From: Haloferax prahovense DSM 18310
GTDB taxonomy: Archaea; Halobacteriota; Halobacteria; Halobacteriales; Haloferacaceae
Direction of reading: 5' to 3'
DNA length: 64,000 nt
Assembly (NCBI RefSeq): GCF_000336815.1
Contig: NZ_AOLG01000011.1
Location: 1-64,000 of the forward strand
Position numbers and translations under genes: made by a program. This document shows positions 24,566-33,543 of this stretch, in pieces; position 1 is the stretch's first letter, and each line of letters begins with the position of its first letter. Below the pieces are notes generated by a model. That model saw only the letters and a list, made by a program, of their open reading frames with translations, had not been told where the DNA came from and ran no database searches.

Positions 24566-25324
24566 TTACTCTTCGGTCTGTTCGTCGTCCTCGGTCGCCA
24601 ACAGGTCGTTGGCTTCGAGGTAGCTCTCGATTTCGTCGTTAGACAGCTCGACGAAGCGCTCCGTCTCCGCGGAGACGGTCGCCACGTCGACGCCGTCGGG
24701 CGAGGTGCCCTCCTCGCTGGTCGAGCCGATGGCTTCGAGCGCGAGTTCGATACCCTCGTCGAGGGTCAGGTCGTCGCGGAAGTTCTCTTCGAGGTGCTCT
24801 TGGTGGTCGCCGCGGTCGGCCCCGATGGAGACGGCCTTCCACTCGTAGGGAGTCCCCGAGGGGTCCGTCTCGTAGAGGCGGGGGGTGCCGTTTTCGACGC
24901 CGCCGATGAGGAGCGCGACGCCGAACGGGCGCGCGCCGCCGACCTGCGTGTACTGCTGGATGTGGTCGGTGACTTCCTTGGTCAGCGTCTCGATGCCGAT
25001 GGGTTCGCCGTAGCGGAGGCGGTTTACCTGCGACTGGCGGCGGGCGAAGTCGATGAGCTGACGGGCGTCGGCGACGTGGCCGGCGCTCGCGATGCCGATG
25101 TGGTCGTCCGCCTTGTGAATCTTCTCGACGCTCGTCGGCTCCATCAGCGGCGAGCGAGAGCGCTTGTCCGCCGCGAGGACGACGCCCTCGGGCGTTCGCA
25201 CGCCGATGCTCGCGGTGCCGCGCTTGACGGCCTCACGAGCGTATTCGACCTGATAGAGTCGACCATCCGGCGAGAAGATCGTAATCCCGCGGTCGTACGC
25301 CTGTTGTTGCGCTTGTCCCTGCAT
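24566..25324 (-). CDS. psmA: 20S proteasome alpha subunit
   Basis: 252-residue alpha-type proteasome subunit forming the outer rings and gate of the 20S particle. The N-terminal gate YDRGITIFSPDGRLYQVEYA is intact, including the Tyr-Asp-Arg gating triad, followed by GTASIGVRTPEGVVLAADKR. The acidic C terminus (EDDEQTEE) is typical of haloarchaeal PsmA1. It is the last gene of a minus-strand cluster after the RNase P proteins, six bases beyond the rnp2 stop, a linkage of RNA processing and proteasome genes common in archaea. Confidence 0.97.
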   Translation of the reverse strand: MQGQAQQQAYDRGITIFSPDGRLYQVEYAREAVKRGTASIGVRTPEGVVLAADKRSRSPLMEPTSVEKIHKADDHIGIASAGHVADARQLIDFARRQSQVNRLRYGEPIGIETLTKEVTDHIQQYTQVGGARPFGVALLIGGVENGTPRLYETDPSGTPYEWKAVSIGADRGDHQEHLEENFRDDLTLDEGIELALEAIGSTSEEGTSPDGVDVATVSAETERFVELSNDEIESYLEANDLLATEDDEQTEE

Positions 25325-25330
25325 GGAATA

Positions 25331-25810
25331 TCACTCGAAATCGAGTTGCGTCGCGCCCGTGAACCCGTCCGGACCGCCGACGTCCAAGAGTGAGTCGCGG
25401 ACGACGGCGGTTCGGGATTCGTTCTCGAACACGACGGTTCTCTCCTCGGAAATTCCGGCCCGGCCGTGTAAATACCTTTCCGAACAGGCACGCACTGTCC
25501 CCGAGACGCCTCGCACTCTCACCCCGACGGGGTCGCCGCCGACCGCGTCGATGCAGGCGAGCGCGGCCCGGGCGTCTTCGACGTGACCGCGACGGGCGCG
25601 GACGATAGTCTCGGCGATGCCGTCGGCGTAGTCGAATCCGAGGACGGTCAGGTCGGCGTCGGCGCTCCCGGCGTCGCCGTAGAGGTTCTGGGCGGCGTAC
25701 CAGAGTTCGCGCTGGAACGGCCCGCGGCCGAGGTCGGCGTCGGGCCACGTCTCGATTTCGACGGCGAGGTACCGCCGCCGCGGCCGGAGGTGTTTGGGCA
25801 GGTGTTTCAT
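25331..25810 (-). CDS. rnp2: RNase P protein component 2 (Pop5/Rpp14)
   Basis: 159-residue protein subunit of the ribonucleoprotein RNase P that matures tRNA 5' ends. It begins MKHLPKHLRPRRRYLAVEIE, the typical archaeal Pop5 start, with RELWYAAQNLYGDAGSADAD and the strand-rich core of the RRM-like fold. It normally pairs with Rpp30, whose gene lies two genes upstream in the same operon. Spacing to the upstream methyltransferase gene is nine bases. Confidence 0.92.
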   Translation of the reverse strand: MKHLPKHLRPRRRYLAVEIETWPDADLGRGPFQRELWYAAQNLYGDAGSADADLTVLGFDYADGIAETIVRARRGHVEDARAALACIDAVGGDPVGVRVRGVSGTVRACSERYLHGRAGISEERTVVFENESRTAVVRDSLLDVGGPDGFTGATQLDFE

Positions 25811-25819
25811 CGGCTCAGT

Positions 25820-26446
25820 TCACTCGTCGGCGGTCGGCGCTCGCTCGGCGACGAGGACGCCCACCTGCTCGTGGACGGACTCGACGGCCGTGAGGACGAA
25901 CCCGGCGTCCGTGAGCGCGTCGGCGAGGAAGCCGACAGTCGCGGGGTCGTCCACCTCGGGCGAGTAAAACGGCTCGTCGGGGTCGGGCGTCCCGAAGAAC
26001 ATCACGTCGCCGAGGACGAACCGCCGCGGTTCGAGGTCGGCGATGGCGCCGATGGCCTCGCGTTTCTCCTCGTCGGAGAGGTGGTGCATGGCGAAGTTCG
26101 TGACCACGATGTCAACCTGCTCGTCCTCGCCCACGTTCGGTTCGCGGAACCGGCCCTCGCCGAACTCGACGTTCTCGATGCCGACTTCGGCGGCCTTGGC
26201 GCGGGCCTGTTCGAGCATCCCCTCGCTGATGTCGCGGCCGACGACGCGCTTCGCGTCGGGGGCGAGCGCGAGGGCGATAGCGCCCGTGCCGGTGCCGAGG
26301 TCGAGGACCACGTCCTCGGGGGAGGGGTCGGCGTAGTGGACGACGAGCGAGACGCACGCGCGGTACTCATCGCTGTCTTGCGAATCGTCGTACTCCGCGG
26401 CGATGTGGGAAAAGCGGGCGGCGTGTTCCTCAATCGTCTTCTTCAT
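25820..26446 (-). CDS. Class I SAM-dependent methyltransferase
   Basis: 208-residue Rossmann methyltransferase. Motif I is VVLDLGTGTGAIALALA, motif II VVGRDISEGMLEQA, and motif IV IVVTNFAMHHLSDEE. It is sandwiched between the two RNase P protein genes: its start overlaps the end of rnp3 by 17 bases and rnp2 follows after nine. The context suggests an RNA or ribonucleoprotein substrate, but the sequence is of the generic UbiE-like type, so that is inference. Confidence 0.88.
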   Translation of the reverse strand: MKKTIEEHAARFSHIAAEYDDSQDSDEYRACVSLVVHYADPSPEDVVLDLGTGTGAIALALAPDAKRVVGRDISEGMLEQARAKAAEVGIENVEFGEGRFREPNVGEDEQVDIVVTNFAMHHLSDEEKREAIGAIADLEPRRFVLGDVMFFGTPDPDEPFYSPEVDDPATVGFLADALTDAGFVLTAVESVHEQVGVLVAERAPTADE

Positions 26447-27125
26447 ACCGTCCCCGTTTGACGCCGGGGGCTATGAACGACTCGGACATGCGCTCGCGGT
26501 TGCGCGCCGCGAGACGGCCCCACTCTCGGAGGCCGTCGAGCACCTGCTCGCGGTCGAAGCCGATGACCTCGCCCAGCCCCGCCAGCTCGCGGGGGCTCCG
26601 CAGGTGGAGGTGCGACGACGGGGTCGCGGAGACGACGTAGGGCGCGTCGTAGTACTCGACGAGTTCGCGGAGCTTCCGGAGGGCCGAAATCGCCTGTACG
26701 CGAGTCCCTCCGTCGCTTCGAAGCACGGGTCCGAAGTCGAACTCCACGCGGACGCCGTTGTCGCGGGCGGCCTTGGCGAGGACGTGATTGAAGTTGCCGT
26801 CGCCGTCCATCGGACGCGAGAGCACGTCCACTCGCGGCTGTTCGACGGCGAAGCGGTTGAGCGCGTTCGTGCCGCCGCGGAGGATGAGCAGTTCGCGCTG
26901 CGGGCGGTAGTTCCCGACCGCGCCGCTGGCGCGTTCCGGGTTCGACGCGTCGATTTCGACGGCGTCGACGAGGTCCACGTCGAGGTCGTCGCGCAGGCGG
27001 TCGTAGTCGGGGCTGGCGTCGAGCGCGCGGACGACGACGCCGTCGTAGTCGTACCGACCGGCGGCGACGGCGGCGCGGCTGGCCGTGCTCTCGCCGTCGG
27101 GGTGTGCGTAGACCGCCTCGTACAT
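26430..27125 (-). CDS. rnp3: RNase P protein component 3 (Rpp30)
   Basis: 231-residue TIM-barrel protein of the PHP-like Rpp30 family, subunit of archaeal RNase P. It starts MYEAVYAHPDGESTASRAAV and contains DVLSRPMDGDGNFNHVLAKAARDNGVRVEFDF, the conserved core. The ATG at 27125 has a TATA-like CCCTTTTCCC about 27 bases upstream; the longer frame to 27374 is very Arg-rich and is a shadow. It is the first gene of the rnp3-methyltransferase-rnp2-psmA cluster. Confidence 0.93.
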   Translation of the reverse strand: MYEAVYAHPDGESTASRAAVAAGRYDYDGVVVRALDASPDYDRLRDDLDVDLVDAVEIDASNPERASGAVGNYRPQRELLILRGGTNALNRFAVEQPRVDVLSRPMDGDGNFNHVLAKAARDNGVRVEFDFGPVLRSDGGTRVQAISALRKLRELVEYYDAPYVVSATPSSHLHLRSPRELAGLGEVIGFDREQVLDGLREWGRLAARNRERMSESFIAPGVKRGRYEEDD

Positions 27126-27198
27126 ACGCCGACACAGGAACGGGTGGGAAAAGGGCGTTGCGTTCCGGAGCTCCGGCGCGAGGGCGGGCGACGGACTG

Positions 27199-27753
27199 TC
27201 AGAACCGGGCGTACGCAGCGAGCGACGCGAGGCAGAGCGCGGCGACGCCCGCACCGACGCCGAAGCCGGGTACCTCGAACCCGGACAGCGAATCGGTCGT
27301 CGTCGCCGTCGACGGCGGGGCCGTTTCGGTCGTCGCCTCCGAGGTCTCGATGTCGGGCGTGAGCGTCGAGTCACCGGGCATGTCGTACGTCACGAGCGTG
27401 GCGTTTTCTTGGTAGATGGCCTGCTGGTTGTGGCGAATCGAGACTTGAACCGGTCCGCCGCGGAGCTGGGACAGCCCCGAGAGGTCGAACGTCACGTCGA
27501 ACGTGCCGTTTTCGCCGACGCGGACGATCCTCGAAACGAGGAACGAGTGGGTGTCACCGACGGACTGCACGCGGACGCCGATGAGCGTCCCGGACTCGAA
27601 CGGGGTCGAACCGTGGATGTGCTCGCCATCGGCCGCGTCGAGAGTGAGTCCCTCGCCGGAGTGGTCGATAACGGTGCCGTCGGCGGCGACAGCTCCCGGA
27701 AGCGAGAGCGCGACCACGACGAGGAGGACGACGACGAGGTGGGGAGGGCGCAT
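27199..27753 (-). CDS. Secreted PGF-CTERM-type surface protein
   Basis: 184-residue exported protein. A Sec signal peptide (residues 1-24, PPHLVVVLLVVVALSLPGAV) precedes a beta-rich extracellular domain resembling the BGTF/PGF pre-CTERM domain, then a Thr/Ser/Glu-rich linker (about 135-155) and a C-terminal GFEVPGFGVGAGVAALCLAS anchor ending in Arg-Phe. The PGF motif is the recognition site of archaeosortase ArtA, which replaces the helix with a lipid. Two N-glycosylation sequons (NGT, NAT) are visible. Ligand unknown. Confidence 0.8.
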   Translation of the reverse strand: MRPPHLVVVLLVVVALSLPGAVAADGTVIDHSGEGLTLDAADGEHIHGSTPFESGTLIGVRVQSVGDTHSFLVSRIVRVGENGTFDVTFDLSGLSQLRGGPVQVSIRHNQQAIYQENATLVTYDMPGDSTLTPDIETSEATTETAPPSTATTTDSLSGFEVPGFGVGAGVAALCLASLAAYARF

Positions 27754-27803
27754 CGTCCGAAACGTATCGTTCGGACAACAAGTACGTTTTGATTAATTAA
27801 CAG

Positions 27804-28901
27804 TTAGGCGGTGAGCGCGGCGACGGCGGCGCGGAGCGCGGCGGCCGCGGTTCGCACGTCGTCGGTGCGCACGTACTCTCTGTCGGCGTGCGCGACCGCG
27901 CCCTCGTCGTCGGCGAGGTCGCCGGGACCGAAGACGACGACGGGCGCGGGCGAGAAGTAGGAGGCCTCGGTCGCGGCCGTGAAGGGCCGGACGTCCGCCC
28001 GCCCGCCGGCGTCTCGGGAGGCCGCGGCGAGCGACGTCACGAGTTCGTGGTCGGGGTCGGTCGCGAACGCTTCGAGAAACGGGGTCGGGCGCTCCGTGAG
28101 CGCGAAGTCGACGCCAACGTCGTCGGGCACGGCGGCCCGGAGCGTCGATTCGAGTTCCTCGCGGAAGCCCTCGGCCGTCTCCGGCGGGACGCTCCGACGG
28201 TCGACCACGAGTCGGCAGTCCGCGGGCACCTGATTCGAGTTCGCCCCGCCGTCGACCATCGTCGGCGTCAGCGTCGCCGGACCGAGGTCGGGGTGCGCCT
28301 CGCGGTCGTCGTCGAACGACCGGAGCGCGTCGAGGGCCGGTGCGAGCGCGTCCACGGCGTTGACGCCCGACTGCGGTTCGGCCGCGTGCGCGGCGACACC
28401 CGACAGCGACACCGTTCCCTCGAACCGGCCCTTCGCGGCCGTACAGACGTCGAGGCCGGTCGGCTCGCCGACGATGTACATGTCGCCGTCGAGGTCGAGT
28501 TGGGCCGCGCCCGTCGAGAGGAGCTCCTCGTCGGGCGTGATGGCGAGCGTCACTCGGGCGCCGGGGCCGGGGTCGGCGGCGAAGAACGCTGAAAGCAGGG
28601 CCGCGAGTGGGCCCTTGGCATCGCAGGAGCCGCGGCCGTGGATGACGCCCTCGTCGCGGTCGTACGGGACGTGCGGCGAGACGGTGTCGATGTGCGTGTT
28701 GAGGACGAGGTGCGTCGCCGGCTCCGCCGCTCCCTTCGAGGCGACGGTGTTGCCGGCGTCGTCCACGGTCGGGTCGACGCCCTCGGCTTCGAGCGTCTCG
28801 ACCAGCAGGTCGCGCATCTCGCCCACGTCGTCGTTCGACGCGACGGGGACGGCCCGTTCGAGGAACGCCACGGGGTCGAACCCGTCGGCGTCGCCGCTCA
28901 T
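27804..28901 (-). CDS. dapE: Succinyl-diaminopimelate desuccinylase, M20 family
   Basis: 365-residue metallopeptidase-like hydrolase. The metal-binding HIDTVSPH and GRGSCDAKGPLAALL segments, and the catalytic ITPDEELLSTG (Glu-Glu), are intact. In this position it should hydrolyse N-succinyl-LL-diaminopimelate, the penultimate part of the succinylase route. Its ATG overlaps the dapF stop by four bases (ATGA), making it the last gene of the dap operon. Confusion with other M20 enzymes (ArgE, LysK) is possible on sequence alone. Confidence 0.88.
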   Translation of the reverse strand: MSGDADGFDPVAFLERAVPVASNDDVGEMRDLLVETLEAEGVDPTVDDAGNTVASKGAAEPATHLVLNTHIDTVSPHVPYDRDEGVIHGRGSCDAKGPLAALLSAFFAADPGPGARVTLAITPDEELLSTGAAQLDLDGDMYIVGEPTGLDVCTAAKGRFEGTVSLSGVAAHAAEPQSGVNAVDALAPALDALRSFDDDREAHPDLGPATLTPTMVDGGANSNQVPADCRLVVDRRSVPPETAEGFREELESTLRAAVPDDVGVDFALTERPTPFLEAFATDPDHELVTSLAAASRDAGGRADVRPFTAATEASYFSPAPVVVFGPGDLADDEGAVAHADREYVRTDDVRTAAAALRAAVAALTA

Positions 28902-29764
28902 CGCTCGCGGAAGACGATGTCGGCTTCGCCGTCGCCCTCGTAGACGGCCGGGCCGCCGAGGAGCGCGGAGCCCTCGTCGGGGACGGTCACGGAGAGCGCG
29001 CCGCCCGGCGGGGTGACGGTTACGGGGTCGTCACCGGAGACGTGCCCGAGGCGCTTCGCGGCCGCGACGACGGCGACCGCGCCGGTGCCGCAGGACTGCG
29101 TCTCGCCTTCGACGCCGCGCTCGAAGGTGCGTTGGCGGAAGCCGCCCTCGCCGTCGGGGGAGGCGAGCGTGACGTTCGCGCCCTCGGTGAACACCGGTGC
29201 GTGACGGACCGCCGGCGCGACCGATTCGAGGTCCACGTCGTCCACGTCGTCGACGAAGGCGACGGCGTGGGGTACGCCCGTGTTGACGGCCGTGACGGTC
29301 AGTCCCTCGACTTCGGTGTCGACGAGTTCGTCGTCGGACGCGAGCGGTACGTCGCGGGGCGCAAACGAGGGCGCGCCCATCTCGACGGTCACGTCGGTGC
29401 CGTCGAGGCTCGCGCGGCGGGTGCCGGCGGGCGTGTCTATCATGACTTCGTTCGTGCCGGTCCGCTCGGCGGCCCACGCGGCCGCGACGCGAGCGCCGTT
29501 GCCGCACATGGCGGCGACGGAGCCGTCGGGCTGGACGAGGGTCATGACGACCCGCGGCGGGTCGTAGCGCGATTCGAGCGCGAGGAACAGGACGCCGTCT
29601 GCGCCGCGGCGTTCGCTCTCGTTCAGGGTGATTCCGGCCTCGCGGTCGCAGTGGGTGCGGGCGAAGGCGGGTCGGTCCGGGACCGGGTCGTCTGCGTCGA
29701 CGACGAAGAAGTCGTTTCCAGTGCCGTGGAACTTTTCGAAGGGAACGGTGTTGAGTACGCTCAT
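28898..29764 (-). CDS. dapF: Diaminopimelate epimerase
   Basis: 288-residue two-domain racemase interconverting LL- and meso-diaminopimelate without cofactor. Both catalytic cysteines are present: MCGNGARVAAAW near residue 84 and TQSCGTGAVAVVAAAKRLG near residue 225. It opens with VPFEKFHGTGNDFFVVDA as in the family. It follows lysA by 20 bases and overlaps dapE by four. Confidence 0.95.
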   Translation of the reverse strand: MSVLNTVPFEKFHGTGNDFFVVDADDPVPDRPAFARTHCDREAGITLNESERRGADGVLFLALESRYDPPRVVMTLVQPDGSVAAMCGNGARVAAAWAAERTGTNEVMIDTPAGTRRASLDGTDVTVEMGAPSFAPRDVPLASDDELVDTEVEGLTVTAVNTGVPHAVAFVDDVDDVDLESVAPAVRHAPVFTEGANVTLASPDGEGGFRQRTFERGVEGETQSCGTGAVAVVAAAKRLGHVSGDDPVTVTPPGGALSVTVPDEGSALLGGPAVYEGDGEADIVFRER

Positions 29765-29784
29765 GATTCTGTGTTGGTGCTTGG

Positions 29785-31032
29785 TCAGTTGGGGATGTGC
29801 TCGGATGCGGTTCGTTCGAGTGCGGTGACGTCGTCGAGGGTCTCGCGCCGGCGGGCCAGTCGGTGGCCGTCGGCGTCGAGGACGACTTCCGGGGGGCGCG
29901 GACGAGAGTTGTAGGTGCTCGCCATCTCGTAGCCGTACGCCCCCGCGTTGCCGAGCGCGAGACAGTCGCCGCGCTCGGGGTCGGGGAGTTCGCGGCCGTC
30001 GGCGAACACGTCGCTCGTCTCGCAGACGGGGCCCGCGACGATGGTCGAAACCGGGTCGGCGTCGGGCCGAGAGAGGTTCGAAATCGCGTGGTACGCGTCG
30101 TACATCGCCGGTCGGAGCAGGGTCGTCATACCAGCGTCGATGCCGACGACGGTCGTTTCGGGGGCCTCTTTCACGGTGTTGACCCGCGAGAGGAGGACGC
30201 CCGCGTCGGCGACGACGTAGCGGCCGGGTTCAATTGCGAGTTGTGCGTCCACCTCGCCGAGCGCCTCGCGGGTCGCGTCGGCGACGGCGTCGAGGTCGAG
30301 CGGCGGTTCGTCCTCGCGGTAGGGGACGCCGAAGCCGCCGCCCACGTCGACGAATTCGAGGTCGCCGACCTCGCGGGCGAGGTCGCCCATCCGGCGGACC
30401 AACTCGCGGTGCGCCGAGAGGTCGTCGCCGGAGATGCCGCTTCCCGCGTGGGCGTGGACGCCGACGAGGTCGAACTCGTCGCGCGCGTCGGCGGCGATGT
30501 CGGGGACGCGGTCGATGGGGATGCCGAACTTCGCGTGGCCGCCGGTCGTGACCTTCTCGTGGTGGCCCGCGCCGACGCCGGGGTTCGCCCGGAGGCAGAG
30601 CCGACCGTCGAAGCCGCGCTCGCGCAGGCGGTCGATAGTGTCCGCCGCGCCGACCGTGACGGTCATCTCGGGGTTCGACTCCCACCGTGAGACGACGTGG
30701 TCGAGGTCGGCGTCCGGCGGGTTGACCGCCGTGTAGCGGACGCGCTCGCCGGGGAAGCCGGCGTCGAGGGCGCGCTCGACCTCGCCCGCGGAGGCGCACT
30801 CGGCGTCGACGGCGGCCTCGCGGACGGTTTCGAGCACCGCGCGCCCGGCGTGGGCCTTGACGGCGTAGCTGACGTGCGCCTCGGGGAACGCCTCGCGGAG
30901 TCGGTGACAGTTCTCGCGGACGCGACGGAGGTCGGTCACGTACAGCGGCGAGCCGAACTCGTCGGCGAGCGACAGCAGGTGCTCGCGGTCCCAGTCCGAG
31001 AGCCGCCGGACGGCCGGCCCGCCGCCGCTCAT
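29785..31032 (-). CDS. lysA: Diaminopimelate decarboxylase
   Basis: 415-residue PLP enzyme of fold type III, making L-lysine from meso-diaminopimelate. The PLP lysine lies in SYAVKAHAGRAVLETV; the glycine-rich phosphate loop is VDVGGGFGVPY; the active-site Cys region is GPVCETSDVF, with ALGNAGAYGYEMASTYNSRPRP near the C terminus. Start ATG overlaps the dapD stop (ATGA). As in several dap operons it precedes dapF. Confidence 0.95.
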   Translation of the reverse strand: MSGGGPAVRRLSDWDREHLLSLADEFGSPLYVTDLRRVRENCHRLREAFPEAHVSYAVKAHAGRAVLETVREAAVDAECASAGEVERALDAGFPGERVRYTAVNPPDADLDHVVSRWESNPEMTVTVGAADTIDRLRERGFDGRLCLRANPGVGAGHHEKVTTGGHAKFGIPIDRVPDIAADARDEFDLVGVHAHAGSGISGDDLSAHRELVRRMGDLAREVGDLEFVDVGGGFGVPYREDEPPLDLDAVADATREALGEVDAQLAIEPGRYVVADAGVLLSRVNTVKEAPETTVVGIDAGMTTLLRPAMYDAYHAISNLSRPDADPVSTIVAGPVCETSDVFADGRELPDPERGDCLALGNAGAYGYEMASTYNSRPRPPEVVLDADGHRLARRRETLDDVTALERTASEHIPN

Positions 31033-31871
31033 TCGCGCAGCGCCTCCTCCCGACGGGTCGCGTCGAGGGTGTCGTCCTCGATGTCGAGGGCGACGACCGC
31101 GGGCTTGTACGCGCCGCCGGCGAACAGGTCGTGGTCGCCGAGCGACGACTCCACGAAACGCGTGAAGGCGCGGCGGTTCGCGGGCAGGTGGCCGTAGTAA
31201 ATCTCCTCGTCCACGAGGTCGTAGACGGGGATTCGGGGCGTCAGAAGCGTGTTCTCGCCGACGATGGAGTTCTCGCCGACGACGAAGCCGGAGGTGACTC
31301 GACAGCCCGCGCCGAGCGCCGCGCCGTCTTCGACGACGACCGGGGCGTCCTCGACGGGTTCGAGCACGCCGCCGATGAGCGTGTTCGCGCCGAGCTTGAC
31401 GTTCGCGCCGATTTGCGCGCAGGAGCCGACGGTGTCACAGGAGTCCACGAGCGTGCCGTCGCCGACGTGCGCGCCGACGTTCACGAACGAGGGACTCATC
31501 ATGATGCAGTCGGAGCCGAGGTACGCGCCGCGGCGGATGGCGGTGCCGTCCGGGGTGTTGCGCGTGCCGCGCTCGCCGAGGTCCTCGGTGTCGCGCAGGG
31601 GGAGCACGTCGTGGTAGCGGACGTCGCCGTACTCGCGGGCGAGCGTCTCGCGCAGGCCGAAGTTGAGCAGGATGCCCCGCTTGACCCACTCGTTGGCCTC
31701 CCACGAGGTCACGTCGGAGCCGGTCTTCTCGGCGGCGCGCACCTCGCCCGCTTCGAGGGCGTCGAGGAACGCGTCGAGCGTGTCGAGTTCGTCGACGGTC
31801 GCCGATTCGGCGTCGACGTCGCCGTCATTGTATCGCTGCCACAGGTCTCGTACGTCGGATTCCAGGTTCAT
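31029..31871 (-). CDS. dapD: Tetrahydrodipicolinate N-succinyltransferase
   Basis: 280-residue left-handed beta-helix acyltransferase. Hexapeptide repeats run through residues about 110-210 (MSPSFVNVGAHVGDGTLVDS, CAQIGANVKLGANTLIGGV). It succinylates tetrahydrodipicolinate with succinyl-CoA, which fixes the pathway as the succinylase variant rather than the acetylase or dehydrogenase one. The ATG at 31871 (MNLESDVRDL) overlaps the dapB stop by four bases; an upstream in-frame extension lies wholly inside dapB and was discarded. Confidence 0.93.
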   Translation of the reverse strand: MNLESDVRDLWQRYNDGDVDAESATVDELDTLDAFLDALEAGEVRAAEKTGSDVTSWEANEWVKRGILLNFGLRETLAREYGDVRYHDVLPLRDTEDLGERGTRNTPDGTAIRRGAYLGSDCIMMSPSFVNVGAHVGDGTLVDSCDTVGSCAQIGANVKLGANTLIGGVLEPVEDAPVVVEDGAALGAGCRVTSGFVVGENSIVGENTLLTPRIPVYDLVDEEIYYGHLPANRRAFTRFVESSLGDHDLFAGGAYKPAVVALDIEDDTLDATRREEALRE

Positions 31872-32629
31872 TCGAGTACCTCGGTGAAGTCGTACCACCC
31901 GGCGTCGCGGTCGGCGAGCCACGTCGCGGCGTCGAGTGCGCCAGCGGCGAAGACCCCCCGCGACCCCGCGCGGTGCGTGAGTGAAAGAGACTCGTGATTT
32001 CCAGCCAGTAATACCTCGTGCTCACCGGCAATATCCCCCGCCCGGCGAGCGTGGACGCCGACTTCGCCCTCGGACCGGGGCGCTTCGCCCTCGCGGCCGT
32101 GGACGCGCTCGGACTCGCCACGCACATCGTCGATATCGTCAAGGATAGTCAGCGCCGTCCCGCTCGGGGCGTCGCGCTTGGCGTTGTGGTGCGTCTCCGT
32201 GAGTTCGATGTCGTAGCCGTCGAGGGCGGGAACCGCCTCGCGGACGGCCCGGCGGAGCGCCGCGATGCCGCGCGAGAAGTTCGAGGCGTACAGCACCGGG
32301 ACCTCCGATGCGGACTCGCGGAGCGCGTCGAAGCCGCCCTCGCTCAGCCCGGTCGTCCCGGTGACGAAGCCGACGCCCGCCTCCGCGCAGGCCGACGCGT
32401 ATTCGATGCAGGAACCCGGACCGGTGAAGTCGACCACGACGTCGGGGTCGTGCGAAGCGAGCAGGTCGGCGAAGTCGGCCGCGTCCTCGACGGCGACGCC
32501 CTCGACCTCGTCGCCGGGCGAGCGACTGACCGCGAAGGCGACAGCGAGGTCGTCGCGGTCGGCGGCCGCGGCGAGGACTTCCCCGCCCATGCGGCCGGTC
32601 GCGCCGGTGACGCCGAGAGAGACCGTCAC
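31868..32629 (-). CDS. dapB: 4-hydroxy-tetrahydrodipicolinate reductase
   Basis: 253-residue NAD(P)H-dependent reductase. The coenzyme loop GVTGATGRMGGEV is at the N terminus, followed by VDFTGPGSCIEYA and GTTGLSEGGF, and the substrate-binding signature ELTETHHNAKRDAPSGTA. The start codon is GTG at 32629, overlapping the dapA stop (GTGA), so translation is coupled to dapA. Confidence 0.95.
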   Translation of the reverse strand: MTVSLGVTGATGRMGGEVLAAAADRDDLAVAFAVSRSPGDEVEGVAVEDAADFADLLASHDPDVVVDFTGPGSCIEYASACAEAGVGFVTGTTGLSEGGFDALRESASEVPVLYASNFSRGIAALRRAVREAVPALDGYDIELTETHHNAKRDAPSGTALTILDDIDDVRGESERVHGREGEAPRSEGEVGVHARRAGDIAGEHEVLLAGNHESLSLTHRAGSRGVFAAGALDAATWLADRDAGWYDFTEVLE

Positions 32630-33543
32630 TCGGCAGCACCCCCGTCCGGAATCGCCTGTTCGGCTTCGAGGTCGGACAGCAGGCGGCGCAGTTCCTCGGT
32701 GTTCTCCTCGGTGAGGCGGGTGAGCGGCGGGCGCAGGCGCGCCGGGCCGTAGCCCCGAATCTCCATGGCCTCCTTGACCGGGATGGGGTTCGTCTCGGAG
32801 AACAGGTGGCGGTTCAGCGGGGCGAGGTCGTGGTGGATGTCCCGGGCGCGCTCGTAGTCGCCCTGCAGCGCCGAGTGGACCATCGCGCCGACGCGCGCGG
32901 GTTCGACGTTCGCCGTGACCGAGATGGCTCCGACGCCGCCGACCGAGAGAATCGGGAGCGTGAGCGCGTCGTCACCCGACAGCACCGCGAACTGCTCGTC
33001 TCGGGTCCGCTCGACGACCTCCGAAATCTGTCCGAGGTCGCCGCTGGCGGCCTTGTAGGCGGTGATGTTCGGGTGCTCGGCGAGCGTCGCGGCCGTCTCG
33101 GGCAGGATGTTGCTCCCGGTGCGACCGGGGACGTTGTAGACGATCTGGGGCAGGTCGATTTCGTCGGCGATGGTCCGGTAGTGCTCGACGAGGCCGGCCT
33201 GCTCGGGCTTGTTGTAGTACGGCGAGATGAGAAGCAACGCATCGGCCCCGGCGTCGGCGGAGCGCCGGGAGAGTTCGAGCGCCTCGCGGGTCGAGTTCGA
33301 CCCGGACCCGGCGACGACGGGCACGTCCTCGACGGCCTCGACGGCCGCCTCGACGACCTCGACGTGTTCGTCGTGGGTGAGCGTCGCCGATTCGCCGGTC
33401 GAGCCGACGGGGACGATGCCGTCGACGCCGGCTTCTTCGAGGCGTCGCACGTCGGCCTGGAACTGTTCGAAGTCGATACTGCCGTCGTCGTGGAACGGCG
33501 TGGTCATCGCGGGATAGACGCCGCGGAAGTCGAATGATGTCAT
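32626..33543 (-). CDS. dapA: 4-hydroxy-tetrahydrodipicolinate synthase
   Basis: 305-residue TIM-barrel aldolase joining pyruvate and aspartate semialdehyde. Visible motifs are VPVGSTGESATLTHDEH, YYNKPEQAGLVEHYRTIA, YNVPGRTGSN and the Schiff-base lysine in NITAYKAASGDL. It is the promoter-proximal gene of the dap operon. An AT-rich TTTTCGAAAA palindrome at 33673-33682 and a TAATATAA element at 33775-33782 are promoter candidates, implying a leader of over 100 bases. Confidence 0.95.
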   Translation of the reverse strand: MTSFDFRGVYPAMTTPFHDDGSIDFEQFQADVRRLEEAGVDGIVPVGSTGESATLTHDEHVEVVEAAVEAVEDVPVVAGSGSNSTREALELSRRSADAGADALLLISPYYNKPEQAGLVEHYRTIADEIDLPQIVYNVPGRTGSNILPETAATLAEHPNITAYKAASGDLGQISEVVERTRDEQFAVLSGDDALTLPILSVGGVGAISVTANVEPARVGAMVHSALQGDYERARDIHHDLAPLNRHLFSETNPIPVKEAMEIRGYGPARLRPPLTRLTEENTEELRRLLSDLEAEQAIPDGGAAE

